NCBI RefSeq assembly: GCF_051622035.1 | Contig: NC_135362.1 | Coordinates: 6,327,501-6,391,500, forward strand | Source of the DNA: Arctopsyche grandis | Taxonomy: Eukaryota; Arthropoda; Insecta; Trichoptera; Hydropsychidae | Length of the DNA stretch: 64,000 nt | Direction of reading: 5' to 3' | In this document: in pieces, positions 24,231 to 36,122 of the stretch | How positions within the stretch are numbered: the stretch's first letter is position 1 | Layout of the letters: every line of letters begins with the position of its first letter | Position numbers and translations under genes: made by a program | The notes under the pieces: model-generated | The model's database searches: none | Seen by the model: the letters and a program-made list of their open reading frames with translations, nothing else | Told to the model about the DNA's origin: nothing

Positions 24231-25055
24231 CCGGCAAAAATAAAGAGTTTTCCGGTTTTCGGTTCGGTTCCCTGCCAGTAACAGCTGTAATCAAAGGATA
24301 TCAACCCTCAGTAAAATCCAATACTTATCTGAGAAACATCTCATCTTTCGCATCTTAAAGTTCGGCACCTTTTTCCCATAAAAACACCTCTGCTCGGCTC
24401 AAATTACAGATTAAGGTTAACTAAATTTTAGCCATCGTCAGACAGAATGGTGTTTTTCTTCGTAGCTCTTTTCATATGGATGTATGTATGTATATATAAA
24501 AAAAATGGTTATCGATAATTGGCACTATTCTTATATACTATTTTTTGATGTTATCAACGCTTGTATATGAAGCTCGTTAATCTAATTTTGGCCAAACACA
24601 ATATAATGTTAATAATAAGATAAAAATAGATGGCTCGTTCGACGAAATCTTCGTATTTAAAATACACCCCTCGATGGGGACCAACTCGATTATTTTCAAT
24701 CTTCTTATTGACATAAGACTACAGATATAAATAATTTTCTTTTAATATACAAAGAGCTTTCCTTGTATAGCTACATAGATTATTTTATATTAAGTGTAAA
24801 ATTAATTATTTTTAAGATTAAATTTTTGTCGATGGTCTATCTCTTGAGGGTTATGTCCGTATTAGCAACACCACTGTGGATTTCAAGTTCCGGAAAATTT
24901 TGATCATTGTCAAAGTTTTGTTGTTCTGTGTTAGTAACATTTAATGTATGTATGGTGAACGGATCTACCTCACGAATTAATTTTAAAATCAAAAAAAAAA
25001 TCAAAAATAGATAAATCAAAAAATAAATAAAAAAAAATCAAAAATAAAATTTGTT
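24231..25055. other. AT-rich intergenic DNA, no gene seen
   Basis: Contains an AAAATAAAT-rich stretch at 24985-25050 leading into the GC-rich minisatellite. No coding motif. Confidence 0.5.
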
Positions 25056-25315
25056 TTGCCTTCTAGGGCTTCGCCCTCAGCCCCCCTGAGTTTTTTGCCC
25101 TCTAGGGCTTCGCCCTCGGTGCCCCCTTGAGCCTTTGCCTTCTAGGGCTTCGCCCTCGGTGCCCCCCTAAGCCTTTGCCTTCTAAGGCTTCGCCCTCGGC
25201 GCCCTCTGAGGCTTTGCCTTCTAGGGCTTCGCCCCTTTGCGCCCCCATGAGCAATTGTCGTTTAGGGCTTCACCCCTCTGCGCCCCCATGAGCAATTGCC
25301 GTTAAGGGCTGCGCC
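25056..25315 (+). repeat. GC-rich minisatellite, unit of about 40 bp
   Basis: About seven units starting near 25056, 25095, 25135, 25175, 25213, 25256 and 25297. Each has the core CTTCTAGGGCTTCGCCCTC, which is self-complementary (AGGGCTTCGCCCT), then GCGCCCCC and a spacer of TGAGCCTTTG type. The last two units are diverged. It is strikingly GC-rich in an AT-rich region. No matching array was seen elsewhere in the window. Confidence 0.85.
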
Positions 25316-25394
25316 CCCACTGGGACTTTGAATCCATCGAATTGAAAAAAATCAAATCGGCGCCTATGAATCGAAAAATAAATAAATCGAATCA

Positions 25395-25580
25395 TTTGTT
25401 CGATGACGGCTGCGCCCCCCTGGGCCCCCTTCGGGGCCCCATGCGGCCAATTTGTCGTACAGGCAAATTTCTCTACAGAAAATTGCCGTACCGGAAACTG
25501 CCTAAATATTGCTCAGAAAATGCTTTTTTTTACGAGATTTGGGCAGTTTTGAGCAATATTTGGGCAGTGGATTTGGATGT
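25395..25580. repeat. GC-rich palindromic patch and adjacent inverted repeat
   Basis: GGGCCCCCTTCGGGGCCCC (about 25422-25440) is followed at 25497-25567 by inverted copies of CTGCCTAAATATTGCTCA and TGAGCAATATTTGGGCAG. Together they could form a hairpin of about 70 bases. The 121-residue frame crossing this region has no recognised domain. Confidence 0.6.
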
Positions 25581-26354
25581 GAGATTTACAGATTTAAAAT
25601 CAATTAGAAAATTCTTAGAAGAAGAAAATCCTCCAAAAGCGATAACAGATTTTTGTACGAATCCATTATCAGAACTTTATACCTTGTTTGTACACAGCCG
25701 TTTTTGATTGAAAAGCAAATTAAAAGCCTTGAAAAATCTATTACCCTCCAATATTTTAGAGCACACAAAAAAACAATTAACGGAGAGATTAAGTAGTAAA
25801 TACTTACATAGGTATTAATGCAAGCCACACATACAATAAACTGAAAAAAACATAATGATATTACGACGAGACAAGTGGAAGGAATTGAAAAAGATGTAGA
25901 GAATTTTTTCAACATTGGAATTAATTATTTGGCTAAGTGATCAGTTCGACTGGAGAAATATGTTTTTTCATGTATGCTTCTCCATGAAGTGCCCGAGTGG
26001 GAAGGTAACAGATGAGCGTAATTCGCTTTCGATTGACACAGTGAAAAGCATAATTCAATGTGTTTTAAATTATAAAATGTCATGAATTGAATTCTATAAT
26101 TATACAAACGGGGAAAAAGGAGCTGCTCCAAAACACGAGAACATCGGAAAAGTGTGATTGGGATTAAAGAGCGATGATAATGAAGTCACCGAAGTCAGGG
26201 AAGAGTGAAGGCAAGAGAAGAATGGATGAAATAAAATTTTTAGGTAATGTTCCATTTGGTTTTATTAAATTGAATCGCCTATTAATCTATACTATGTATT
26301 TTATTTTAGATTTGGTACAGACGCATTGTGTTAAAATACTGCGCAATTTTTTTA

Positions 26355-27290
26355 TAATAAAGCTATGGATGTCGATAAAAGTGGAATTTTGGGATACCCT
26401 GGGGAGAAAACCTGGAATCGGAAGATGACGTGTGACCAGTGTTCGCGAAGATCGTCGTATCAAGCACATAATGCTAGAAAATCCATTCAAAACAGCGGTA
26501 GAAATTCCAGCAGGGCTTCAAACATCAGATCATGTGACATTTTTAGAAAAAACATTGAGGAAGAAACGGCTTTTTGGCAGCCAAACCACCCTGCCAAAAA
26601 GTCGTTTCTTACGCTTAAAATGCGAAAAGATCATCTAAATTAGGCTAAGGACCATAGGCATTGGACTGTCGATGATAGGAAAAGGGTTGTAGTTTCTGAA
26701 AAATCGAAGTTCAATTTCTTTGGGCAGGATGGGATCTGCATGGAAAGTTGGCGAAAGATTCCGCACGGAATGCATTTCTCCGATCGTTGCGCATTCACCT
26801 CAATTAATGGTTTAAGGGTGTATGATCGCATATGGTTTAGGATTCCTGACCATTATTGAGAAAATAATTAATGCAGAAAAGTAAAAAAATGTGCTTTTAA
26901 ATTTTGTAATTCCAACGATCGAGAAAATAACGCAACATTCAAAAATCCGATTTATCAAGCGATTCTGCACCATGTCATCGCGCTCGAGCCGGAAGTACAA
27001 TTTCGATTTTTTTTTTGTCTAAATCTTTTACTAAATGATTAATAATATCCTTTATCACTTACAGATCACAACATTTAAGAATATCCTGGGTATCAAATCA
27101 TTAGAATGGCCGGGAGACAATCCAGATCCGAATCTATGGACTATTTTAAAGAGAAAATTGGCAAAACGACGTACATCAAATATCATAGAATTGCATAAAA
27201 ATATAACTGAAACTTGAGAGAATGATATTACGATGGAATATTTAAATTCACTGTACGAAATCAACGCATATTGGCGATTATTCAAAATCG
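26355..27290 (+). pseudogene. Decayed Tc1-like transposase
   Basis: Fragments in several frames line up with a Tc1 transposase in order. They are GRKPGIGR, then DRRIKHIMLENPFKTA (helix-turn-helix region, about 26450-26500), the HWTVDDRKRVVVSEKSKFN block (about 26660-26715; the first catalytic Asp of the usual SDES is not conserved), and the SLEWPGDNPDPNLW region (about 27100-27145; SPDLNPIE in intact elements). At least three frame changes plus stops. Terminal repeats were not identified. Clearly inactive. Confidence 0.75.
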
Positions 27291-27317
27291 AGGCGGCAGT
27301 ATGAAATATTAAAATAT

Positions 27318-27701
27318 TGTTGCGTAGGGGTGGGTGGAGGATCCAAGTAAAAGGCCAACAGTCGTCTCACAGCGTTTATTGATGATTAAGGAGATACACG
27401 CACTGGCAGTGCTCAGTCCAGAATGACATGATATCACCTACGTACCGCCTTATAAAGGGTAGATCTCTCAGGACGTCTAATCTGTTTACCTGTTGTATAG
27501 TCACGTATTCGGATATGTATTTCCACGACATTGGGTCTCCCCGTACCGATTCTGAGAAAGGCCTAATAACGGTCATTGTTTAGCCTAAATGCACTTAGAG
27601 TCCAGATATAATCCTGGAAGTAAGTGCAAGCACTTAATTAATCCTTGAACGGTCACATAGTCTCTTGGATTCTATTCGCTTAATCCGCGGCGTACGTAAC
27701 A
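27318..27701. mobile_element. Solo LTR, 4-bp target duplication ATAT
   Basis: A 384 bp unit starting TGTTGCGTAGGGGTGGG and ending GTACGTAACA (TG...CA ends). The direct repeat ATAT is at 27314-27317 and 27702-27705. A TATAAAGGG box at about 27450 suggests the plus orientation. Two further full-length relatives are at 61071-61514 and 62425-62837. A 4 bp duplication suits Ty3/gypsy-type integration. No internal retroelement sequence is present. Confidence 0.75.
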
Positions 27702-27705
27702 ATAT

Positions 27706-28600
27706 AATACGTATAAGGCCTAAAGCCCGGACCCAGAAGGTGCCGCGTATTGTTCAAATCTTGTAAATGCAGGTTTGCCGAACCTTTTTTACAAAGGATT
27801 TACAACAATGGAACAATGAGCGGCCCCTTGGCCATCCTACCTCTACGTATAACATTGTCCAAAAGTAGTTTTATTCACAAAAGATCTTTTCAATACCTCA
27901 CAAGGAATATTAGCTTTAGAAATCTAACAACAAAAATGGTGTAAGGATAGTCTGACCCTCATAAATTACATGGGCTCAACTTCGGCGCAAGTACCGTTAA
28001 TGACCGCTTTCTATTTATGCATCCATTCCAAGAATATCCTGTTAACTATTTCCATTTCTTTTTTTTTGCTTAAATTGAAGTTTACTGATTCAAGAATTCT
28101 TTGAAAATTACAATACCGAATGTAAAAATAGTCGAATGCGGCATTTTCTACGTCTGAACCAACCGAAACGCGTGTACGCAAAATTATTTACGTAATCGTA
28201 TTTTCATTGAGCAATACCGCTAATGTAGTCAAACCGCAAACCCGCGATTAATTATAAATTTTCAATCAGTATACTTATTATTTTACCTATTAAACGGATG
28301 TTTAGAGGTCCACTGGCGTATAGGGAACAAATTTATAGAAATTAATTGTAATACGTTTATATTTTATAAGTTTAAAATCCAATTTCACTTCACGTCAAAC
28401 ACAAAATAGTCGCGTCAAATAAAATTTACGAGTTTAATGAAGCGCCATTTTGAATATCAGCGATTTCCAAAGTGTATGCCACAAGAGCCGAAGAGCCTCT
28501 CGAGATATTCCAATATTTTCAATTAAATCTTTAAGAGCGTGTTTTGACATCAAAATTCTGATACAAAATTATTTTAAAAATAAAAAAGTAGCTCAAAAGT
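27706..28600. other. Intergenic DNA downstream of BBS9, no gene seen
   Basis: The 64-residue frame at 27750-27944 has no motif. The minus strand shows an AATAAA at about 28603-28608, a plausible BBS9 polyadenylation signal about 65 bp past its stop codon. Confidence 0.45.
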
Positions 28601-28671
28601 GAGTTTTATTTAATATTCTATGTATAATATATTGCACAGTGATCACATTAATTAAAACAATTTAACAATTT

Positions 28672-31600
28672 TTATTCAATTCTATTCTGCTTCTCTAGTC
28701 GGGCGGTCAAAATAGGTTGACGCTGTCCATACAAAGAACCTTCAGGAATCTGAAAAACATTATCGTCCTTATATTCCGCATCGATTTCCCCTTCTAAATC
28801 ATCAACACTATGGAGTTGTTGCTCCTCTGCAATAATATAAAAAAACGTTATTGACAATACAGTCAGTGCGATTTTGAATCACAATCTTACAATTACAACC
28901 TTTTACAACTGCGTCATTATCCGGAGAAGACTCCTGACGATTCATAACTCTTTCCAACAATAGCCGTGTATATTTAATTATATCTTTTACGTTATAGCTA
29001 ACTATAGAATCGTCACTGTTGAGCGGTACAAATTTATCACGTTCCTTTTCACTTTTGGCAAATATTGTTCGCAATAGATACAAAGCATTTAGTATAGAAG
29101 TTTCTTCCCAAGCCTGTTTGAAACGGTATTGTAATTAATATACATAAATATATAGATAAACTGAATCATATATTGTATATATAATCACTTGATGGCAGTC
29201 ATGCAAAGCATCCGTCGACAATGCATTCTTAATAATATCTAAATTTTCAATCTTCGGCTCGACCAATTCCAAAAGAGTAAATATCAAATGAATTCCACAA
29301 TTTATTTCACAGCCAAACCTAAAAATAAATTATATAGTAAATATTTATTGAAAAATCAACAGACAACACATGTAGAAATAAAAATAAAAATAAAGAATAA
29401 ATGTAACAAAAAAACATCCGAGCCCAATTATAGATTTTTACAAATTACATAAAGACAAACAAATGAAAAAGAAATGAATAAAAACTATAACATGACTAAA
29501 TAAAACAAAAATAAAGTGATATAATATTGGATAAAGATTATATAACAGAAATAGAAATGAATCAATCAATCAAAACTCTCCCGATGGCTTTGATAAATTT
29601 TAGTTAAACTTTTTCAATACAATTAATATGGGATATACAAAAAGGTGACCAAATAATTGAGGCAAATTCAAGGTGAGACCTTACAATGGAAAAATCAAGT
29701 AATTTAAGTACATGAGGATCATTAAAGGGTTTAGTTGAGCAGAGTAAGAATCCAAGAGATTTATATGCTTTATTAGTAATGAAGAAAATATGTTCAAAGT
29801 AATCGAGTTTATTATTAAGTATTACACCAAAATCCTTAATAGAAGAGGATGCATTTAGAATTGAATGGTTTAAATGGTAATGATAATGATAAAATATAAC
29901 ATATTTATAGTTATATTTCCAAGAGATTTATATGCTTTGTTAGTAATGAAGAAAATATGTTCAAAGTAATCGAGTTTATTATTAAGTATTACACCAAAAT
30001 CCTTAATAGAAGAGGATGCATTTAGAATTGAATGGTTTAAATGGTAATGATAATGATAAAATATAACATATTTATAGTTATATTTTGTTAAAAGATAAAA
30101 GTTTATGTATTTTAAAGTTTACCTAAATACATCAAGCTTCAATTTCAAAATATCTAAACTTGCTTTGTTAATCTTCGATACAGTATCTTCTAATAGAAGA
30201 GCAAGACCTTCACAACTTGTCGGGGGTCTTTCTCTATATTTTATCATTAGTCGCTTTTGAATCAGAATAAATTGTGATGATAGGACATCTAATGATTTCT
30301 AAAATATAAAATAATCAATTATAAATATTTTACATACCAAAATAGTAAGGCAATATAATATTTGGAATAAATAGCAGTGCGTTGGAATGATAGTGCCCGT
30401 TTTAACATACTTCTTACAACCTCAACATTGACGAGCTCTTGCCGTGTGACAGTATGTTGGTCGATACTACTCAAAAACGATTGCAAAATATCTTGGGATA
30501 TTCCTCCATAGAGAACAACTTTCAGCATTGCATTCTCTCCGTCTCTCAAATGCGGCCGTTTATTAAAATACATCAGCAGGCGGTGTAAGAATTCTTTAAT
30601 AACACCCTCCATTATTGATATATTATCACATTGAATCCGGTAACGCTGTGAAGATTTCGCTGATATTATAGTAACAGGAGAATCGTCAGAGTACGGACTA
30701 GAGAAAGCAACAACACCGGTCGATAGTCCTAGTTCGGTGAATGTTTCAGATTTGAAATCTAAAAGTGTAATTAATATATAAAATACCTTCAAAAATATAA
30801 AATAGTAGCGAAGTTAAGTTGAAATATTCACCGTTGAAAAGTTCTAATAGATCGACGGTTGATTTGTTTGCCGCTAACGTTACTTTGTACTTTGAATCCT
30901 TCTTCGGTGGATTCAAACGGTATACTAACTGAAACGGCAACTGCTCGTCCTTTTTCAAGATGCGAATTTGACCCAAAGAGTTTGTAAATAAAACTACAAC
31001 GCCAATATTGAGAGTTCCGATTGGCACCTTACTACGAATACATACTTCGGTTTCAACCGATATATCATCGGTTATGTCAGTAATCAATTGATTTGAATCT
31101 GAACACACAACCGGATCTTGGGTAACAAAAGTCACTTGCATCAATTCGATATTTGATCTGTCGAGAGGCTTTATTTTAACTTCGACCTTACATTTGTAGA
31201 AATCATGGGAAATAGTGTCATCTTCGGATCTAGGAAAGCTATCATCGACGATCAGATTTTTATCGATGAATATCGTGAATGGTAATTCTCTTTCAGATGC
31301 AGCTTTACTAAGGTTAATTTCTATGCATAAAAAATAAAAAATATTTATTAAAATAAAATTCAAATGTTTCAAATAAGTACATAACATATTTAATATGTAA
31401 ATACGTACCGCTTATATCATTTTGGCTGCTTATTATGACTTGAAGTTTTTCCAACTCCACCTGTGCTTCGTCAAAATTGACTTCATTACTAGGCAACGGA
31501 GGTGCGGTGAAGAGTTCCGGTTCTGTTCCCAAATAGCAACATTTAACTTCGCCGTAATCGGTGAGCATAACTAAAGAGCCGGGTAAGTTTGTAAAGAAGC

Positions 31601-34600
31601 CTCGACCGATCCAAACAGGCATAAAAGTAAGTTGACAAGACCACAAGAGAGTGGCTTGTTCATATATTAATAGTGTTGATGTCTCCGATATAACCATCAC
31701 CATAAATCGAGCATTATTCTCTGGAATGATAAATTCAGAATGTATGAATATGTATACGTTTGCGCAGAATAAAAGTTAAATATCGTGATTCTTACCATAA
31801 TACCAACCAATTAAATAAGCGTGAGAACAAATAGGTTCAAAGTCAAACTTCTTCATAAATTTAAGTAAACCATTGTCGTTTAAGCAATAAAGGCATCGTT
31901 CTCCCAATAATACAAACGCACAAATATTGTTGCTAGTCTGCAAAATTATTATAATTATGTATACAAAAAAACGTTACCATGTAAAGCTAAAGTAATGCTG
32001 ATTGTCAAAAAAATTTCAGGTATAAATGAAACATTGAGATATGATAAAGATTCACAATGTTCACTTATAAAATGTAAAAAAAATCTTTCGACATAACAGC
32101 TGGTTTATATATGTACATATGTAACTAGCGTTGTGCCCGATGGAATATCATCGCATGGATGTTGGCATATTAAGTTATTAAATAAAAATAAAATAAAAGA
32201 AATGTTTCAGTCCTGTGTTCGACCCGCACGCGATCGAATTTTGTAAATTAATGTTTATATTTAATTGTTTAATATGAAAAAAAAGGTAAAAATTACCTAC
32301 AGACCCATGACAGGTTGTTCTTACCACTAGCGTAATTTGCGAAACTTGTGACAAATTTGACAAACATGTGGGAAACACGTGTTTATTTTAACACTGGTAG
32401 ATACATTGAATAGCTGCCCACATGTGGTGGTGACAAAAAACCGAAACTTTTGAAATTGGGGTGAAAGAAACAAAGAATCAGTTCACGGTCAGTTTTCGCC
32501 CTGTTAACACGCTGCGTAAATTAACAATTATTGACTTAAAAATAGACTTAAGATTTAATTATTTTTAAATATAAGTTGTAAATTAATATTATTGTGTATA
32601 ATTTATTGTGTTTTTACGTTCGCTTTAATATATTTTTTAATTTTAATTTAGAAACTTTTTTTTTGAAATGGCTACAAAAAAAACCATTTCAGAAGATGTG
32701 AAAGTGGCTATTGCAACGCTTATTAGTGAAAAGACATATAGTTACAGACAAATTGCAAAAAAATTTCATGTTTCTCACCCTACGGTAGCCCATATTGCAC
32801 AATTGGTGCAATCGGGGGTTTCTCCAACTGCTACATTATACCACAAATGTGGGGATAAACGAAAAACCACACCGCGAACGGATCGAAAAATCATCACCAT
32901 AGCTTTGGAGAACCGTAAGGTGCCTAATAAAGGCATTCAAGCTATTCTGAAAGAAGAGGGAATCGATATTTCTACAAGAACGTTGCAACGCAGACTTCGC
33001 GAAGTTAATGTCAAGAGCCGTGAAAAAGCCAAAATTGACACCAACGATGAAAAAAAAGCTTCTGCTATGGGCTCAGGAACATCAGCAATGGACTGTTGAT
33101 GATTGGAAAAAGGTATTGTTTAAATATTAATATTTAACTAAAAAATACTTGATAACCTCCTATGTACTAATTTTTCATTCATTTTAGGTTTGTTTCTCTG
33201 ACGAATCAATTCTATGGACAATGACAGATGTTATCAAAGACATCAGAAGACGACCTTCCGAGAAGCTGTGCGATGAATGCACCATTCAAACAACAAAACA
33301 TAGTGCATCTGTGGTGGTGTGGTCGGTTATTAGCGGAAAAGGGGCTGGACCCATATATTTTGTCGAGAGTACATTGCGACAGGATCAATATAATTTTTTT
33401 TTATCACAAGTATTTTTGCCGTATTTTCAATCAGAGGGGATGAGTGCACATAATTATATTTTTATGCGAGATGGAGCCCCGTGTCATACGGCCAAAACAA
33501 TTAAAAACTACCTGACCACAAAAAATATTCCAATTTTGTTATGGCCAGGTAATTCACCGGATTTAAATCCGATTGAAAATTGTTAGGCGGTATTGAAAAA
33601 AATTGTTTATAACAGCCCTAATACTACGTTGGATAATTTAAAAGAAAAAATAATAGATACATGAAAAAATAATTCACAAATAAAAAAAACAATAGAGTCA
33701 TGCAAAGAGAGTATGCCGCGTAGAATTCGGGCTGTTATAAAAAATAGGGGAGGGACAACTAAATATTAAGTTAATTACAGTTTTTTTTTGTAAATATTAT
33801 TGATGAATATATTATGCGTGTATAATAAAAAGTTTGGATTCATTTCCTGTTCTAAAATTTAACAAAATCGACAAAAAACGAGCTTTACGCTAGTGGTAAG
33901 AACAACCTGTCATGGGTTTGTATGTACATATAAACAATATAAAACACCAATAGAAAAAATTAATTAATTAATTAAATAAATTTTCAAAAGATGGCGCTAA
34001 ATGCCCAGAGACTTAGCGCCATATATTAACCGAGAGAAAATATTGGTAGCAAACAGTATATACATATATAGGCAAAGAAATGTTATATTAATAGAAGTGG
34101 CTTTAGGCGTCATATTGTTGTCAAGTGACGATTGTCCACAGACAATCCTAAATAATTTTAGCATCAGTCGTATTTGACGCTTGGTGCTCGACGTATGTGT
34201 ATGTCCGATAAAGACTTCTCTTTTTGTTTATATTACTCGCAAGATGGGCAAGCATCGGTAAAAATTGCACAATGCATTCAAAAACACACAATAAACAACA
34301 TAGGATACATTTTTATAAGTAAATTGATCCGATTGTATTCCGTGCGTTGTAGCGTATTTATAGAGACGTACCGCGTAATATTAACAACAATTATTTATTC
34401 GTAAGGGCCCTTCTATTACTATTACATTTCTCTGTATATACATACATGAGTATATAGAAGTTTTTTTCTTTCCTTATTATATTCGTACGTTTTATTCTTC
34501 AGTATTTTAACGGTGACTTACATATGTATGTGGAATCGAAACAACTATTATAGTACGGCGAGCGTTATCTTACACAGACACACACACAGAATAGCGATAT

Positions 34601-36122
34601 TATATATGTATATGATATGATACGTACATATGTTACGATACGATATCATATATGATATTGAAATCCAAACGAGTATATATGTACAAACAAAATTTCAATG
34701 TATGATCCTGATCCAGGCAGAAGACAGAAGGGGCAATTTCCACGGGTATCACAATTTTAGGGTCTCACAATTTTAGGGGACTCGCAATTTTACAGCCCTC
34801 AATTATAGATTTTGGAATAATATCTCATTTTGTGTGGTGCTTGAGCACGAAAAGCTTTTGTCAAATAATTTTTCTTTTTAATTTTAATAAGCTTTTTATT
34901 TTTATAATATATATATATTTTTTTAAGTTTTTCTTCCCCTGGTTTTGAATATTAAAAAATAGGGGGGGGGGGCTCAAAAATATCGGTTGCCCTGGGCCTC
35001 GCATTTTTCTGAAAGACTATTTGTATCTATGTGTAAAATAACCTGAATTTTTTGCACACTAATAATATTTTCTCCAACATTATATTCCCAATCTGCAACT
35101 GGCTTTTTTACTGCAATTGATTTTCCGTCATTAGCATCTGATACTTGTGATAAATTGTGATAACTGAAAATAAATTAATAAAAATGTATTAAAATGAATT
35201 ATTTTAAATTATATATGTTGAAAAGTACATACATAAATGATTAATAAGAATACGTGAAACTACATGTAATATATACATTTACATACCTGAAAGCTTCTAT
35301 AACCCAATTTGAATTGCATGTTATAAAAGCATCGGCACAATGGCTGTAAGACATTTCCCCCGGCAGCAAAAAGTTGGGCAAAAAGCAACTAAAAGTTGCA
35401 ACATCTTGTTCGAAAAACATAAGCAAACCGTCCAAAGATTGTACGCATATGAAATCTCTTTCTTTCACATTGCCAAAAGGACCGACGACGAAGCAATAAG
35501 CAGCCCTCGGTAATTTGTGACCATACTGTTCCAAAAGTATATTCTGATTACCTATAACAAATAAGTTAAATACTATGAATATAAGAACACTACGATATTA
35601 TTTCACAAAGTGCATTAAAATCAAACCAATAAACAATAAACTGTATATAAAAATAAAAGAAAATAGCAATTGAAGGTGATTTAGTACAGTATTCATATTA
35701 CCGTATTCGGTGTGACCTTCTTTACTCGATAGCATATATACGGAAATGCTACGAGGATGTAACACAGCTATGTGTTCTATACTAGAACCACTGCAGACGA
35801 AAATCGTTTTATATATGTATATCTTGTATGACTTTCAGTACTGTACGATTTTAAATATATGTACTTACGGCATTAGTTTTCCTGTGTCGATTTGCAAGAT
35901 CGGTTTATCGGTCATGAACTCGAGGATTACATCCGTGGGCTGGTAGGCACCCTGTGGCCTGAAAATTTGTATGAGTCCATTTGGGGCTCCGAATATGACG
36001 ATGTCACCGGAGCCTTCGGGTCCGATTTGTGATACTTTTAGAGAACCGTTAAATAAATCTACTGCTGCCTCGTCGAGAGCAGTTCCACTGCTCCACCAAT
36101 CCCTGGCTTTGAATAAAGACAT
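28672..36122 (-). CDS. BBS9: BBS9 / PTHB1, BBSome subunit (12 exons)
   Basis: BBS9 is a core subunit of the BBSome, the coat-like complex that carries membrane cargo in cilia. Exons by splice signals and frame: 36122-35869, 35790-35702, 35551-35287, 35163-35043, 31937-31796, 31720-31409, 31320-30832, 30758-30334, 30298-30123, 29318-29189, 29113-28900, 28826-28672. They join in frame to 923 residues; human PTHB1 is about 890. The start MSLFKARDWWS matches the family's start. Other conserved blocks are GERCLYCLNDNG and VMLTDYGEVKCCYLGTEPEL (N-terminal beta-propeller) and ISAKSSQRYRIQ (C-terminal half). Donors of exons 8 (GTAAAA) and 11 (GTTGTA) were chosen because the stronger neighbours give stops. 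The intron after exon 4 (3.1 kb) holds a Helitron with a Tc1; the intron after exon 9 holds a reverse-transcriptase fossil. Insects keep BBSome genes mainly for ciliated sensory neurons. Confidence 0.93.
29560..30085 (-). pseudogene. Reverse-transcriptase fossil in a BBS9 intron, partly duplicated
   Basis: The minus strand (about 29840-29560) encodes KDFGVILNNKLDYFEHI, NKAYKSLGFLL and IVRSHLEFASIIWSPF, the post-palm region of a jockey-like reverse transcriptase, ending at an in-frame stop. A segment of about 165 bp (from about 29752) is tandemly repeated from about 29921 to 30085. It lies in the intron between BBS9 exons 9 and 10, in the same orientation as the gene. Confidence 0.75.
32300..33920 (+). 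mobile_element. Tc1/mariner element, 1.6 kb, TA-flanked
   Basis: Inverted ends start CAGACCCATGACAGGTTG at the left and CAAACCCATGACAGGTTG at the right, and continue GTTCTTACCACTAGCGTAA. TA borders both ends (32298-32299 and 33921-33922). The length of 1,621 bp is normal for Tc1. The transposase runs from 32668 to 33769. The target is a Helitron-like element inside a BBS9 intron. Confidence 0.92.
32668..33769 (+). pseudogene. Tc1 transposase, DD34E core kept, frame broken
   Basis: The N-terminal DNA-binding region has two helix-turn-helix-like parts: ISEDVKVAIATLISEKTYSY with RQIAKKFHVSHPTVAHI, and TDRKIITIALENRKVPNKGI with TRTLQRRLREVNVKS. The catalytic triad is visible: CFSDES (about 33197), RDGAPCH (about 33478) and SPDLNPIEN (about 33570), with 34 residues between the second Asp and the Glu. 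Damage: one frameshift near 33025, a 75 bp segment with GT...AG ends (33113-33187) splitting the block before CFSDES, a TAG in place of the usual Trp right after PIENC, and a TGA in place of a likely Trp near 33661. The 75 bp segment may be a real intron. The protein is probably inactive. Confidence 0.85.
34700..35040. other. Intronic DNA with G-rich patch, no gene seen
   Basis: Within the large BBS9 intron. A run of ten G at about 34965, followed by GCCCTGGGCCTCGC, recalls the ends of some hAT elements, but no matching partner end was found. Confidence 0.3.

Larger units (their letters stand above)
32125..34597 (-). mobile_element. Helitron-like element in a BBS9 intron, split by a Tc1
   Basis: The 3' end on the minus strand has the stem CGATGATATTCCATCG, then GGGCACAACG, CTAG (32128-32125) and T. 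The 5' end is TCGCTATTC, with TC at 34597-34596. The same termini and internal blocks (AATATAAAACACCAATAG, TACGGCGAGCGTTATCT) occur at 9335-9813. Sequence flanking the Tc1 rejoins exactly as in that copy. Without the Tc1 it is about 850 bp and has no Rep/helicase frame. Confidence 0.7.

Noticed and set aside
28884-28892. GTAAGA as the donor of BBS9 exon 11
   Set aside because: It creates a TAG across the junction with exon 12; the upstream GTTGTA keeps the frame.
30334-30340. GTATGT as the donor of BBS9 exon 8
   Set aside because: It is the stronger-looking site but creates a TGA across the junction with exon 9; GTAAAA at 30333 keeps the frame.
32668-33769. RIP-like hypermutation of the Tc1 transposase
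   Set aside because: Only two G-to-A-type stops were noted, and RIP is a fungal process; ordinary decay is enough.
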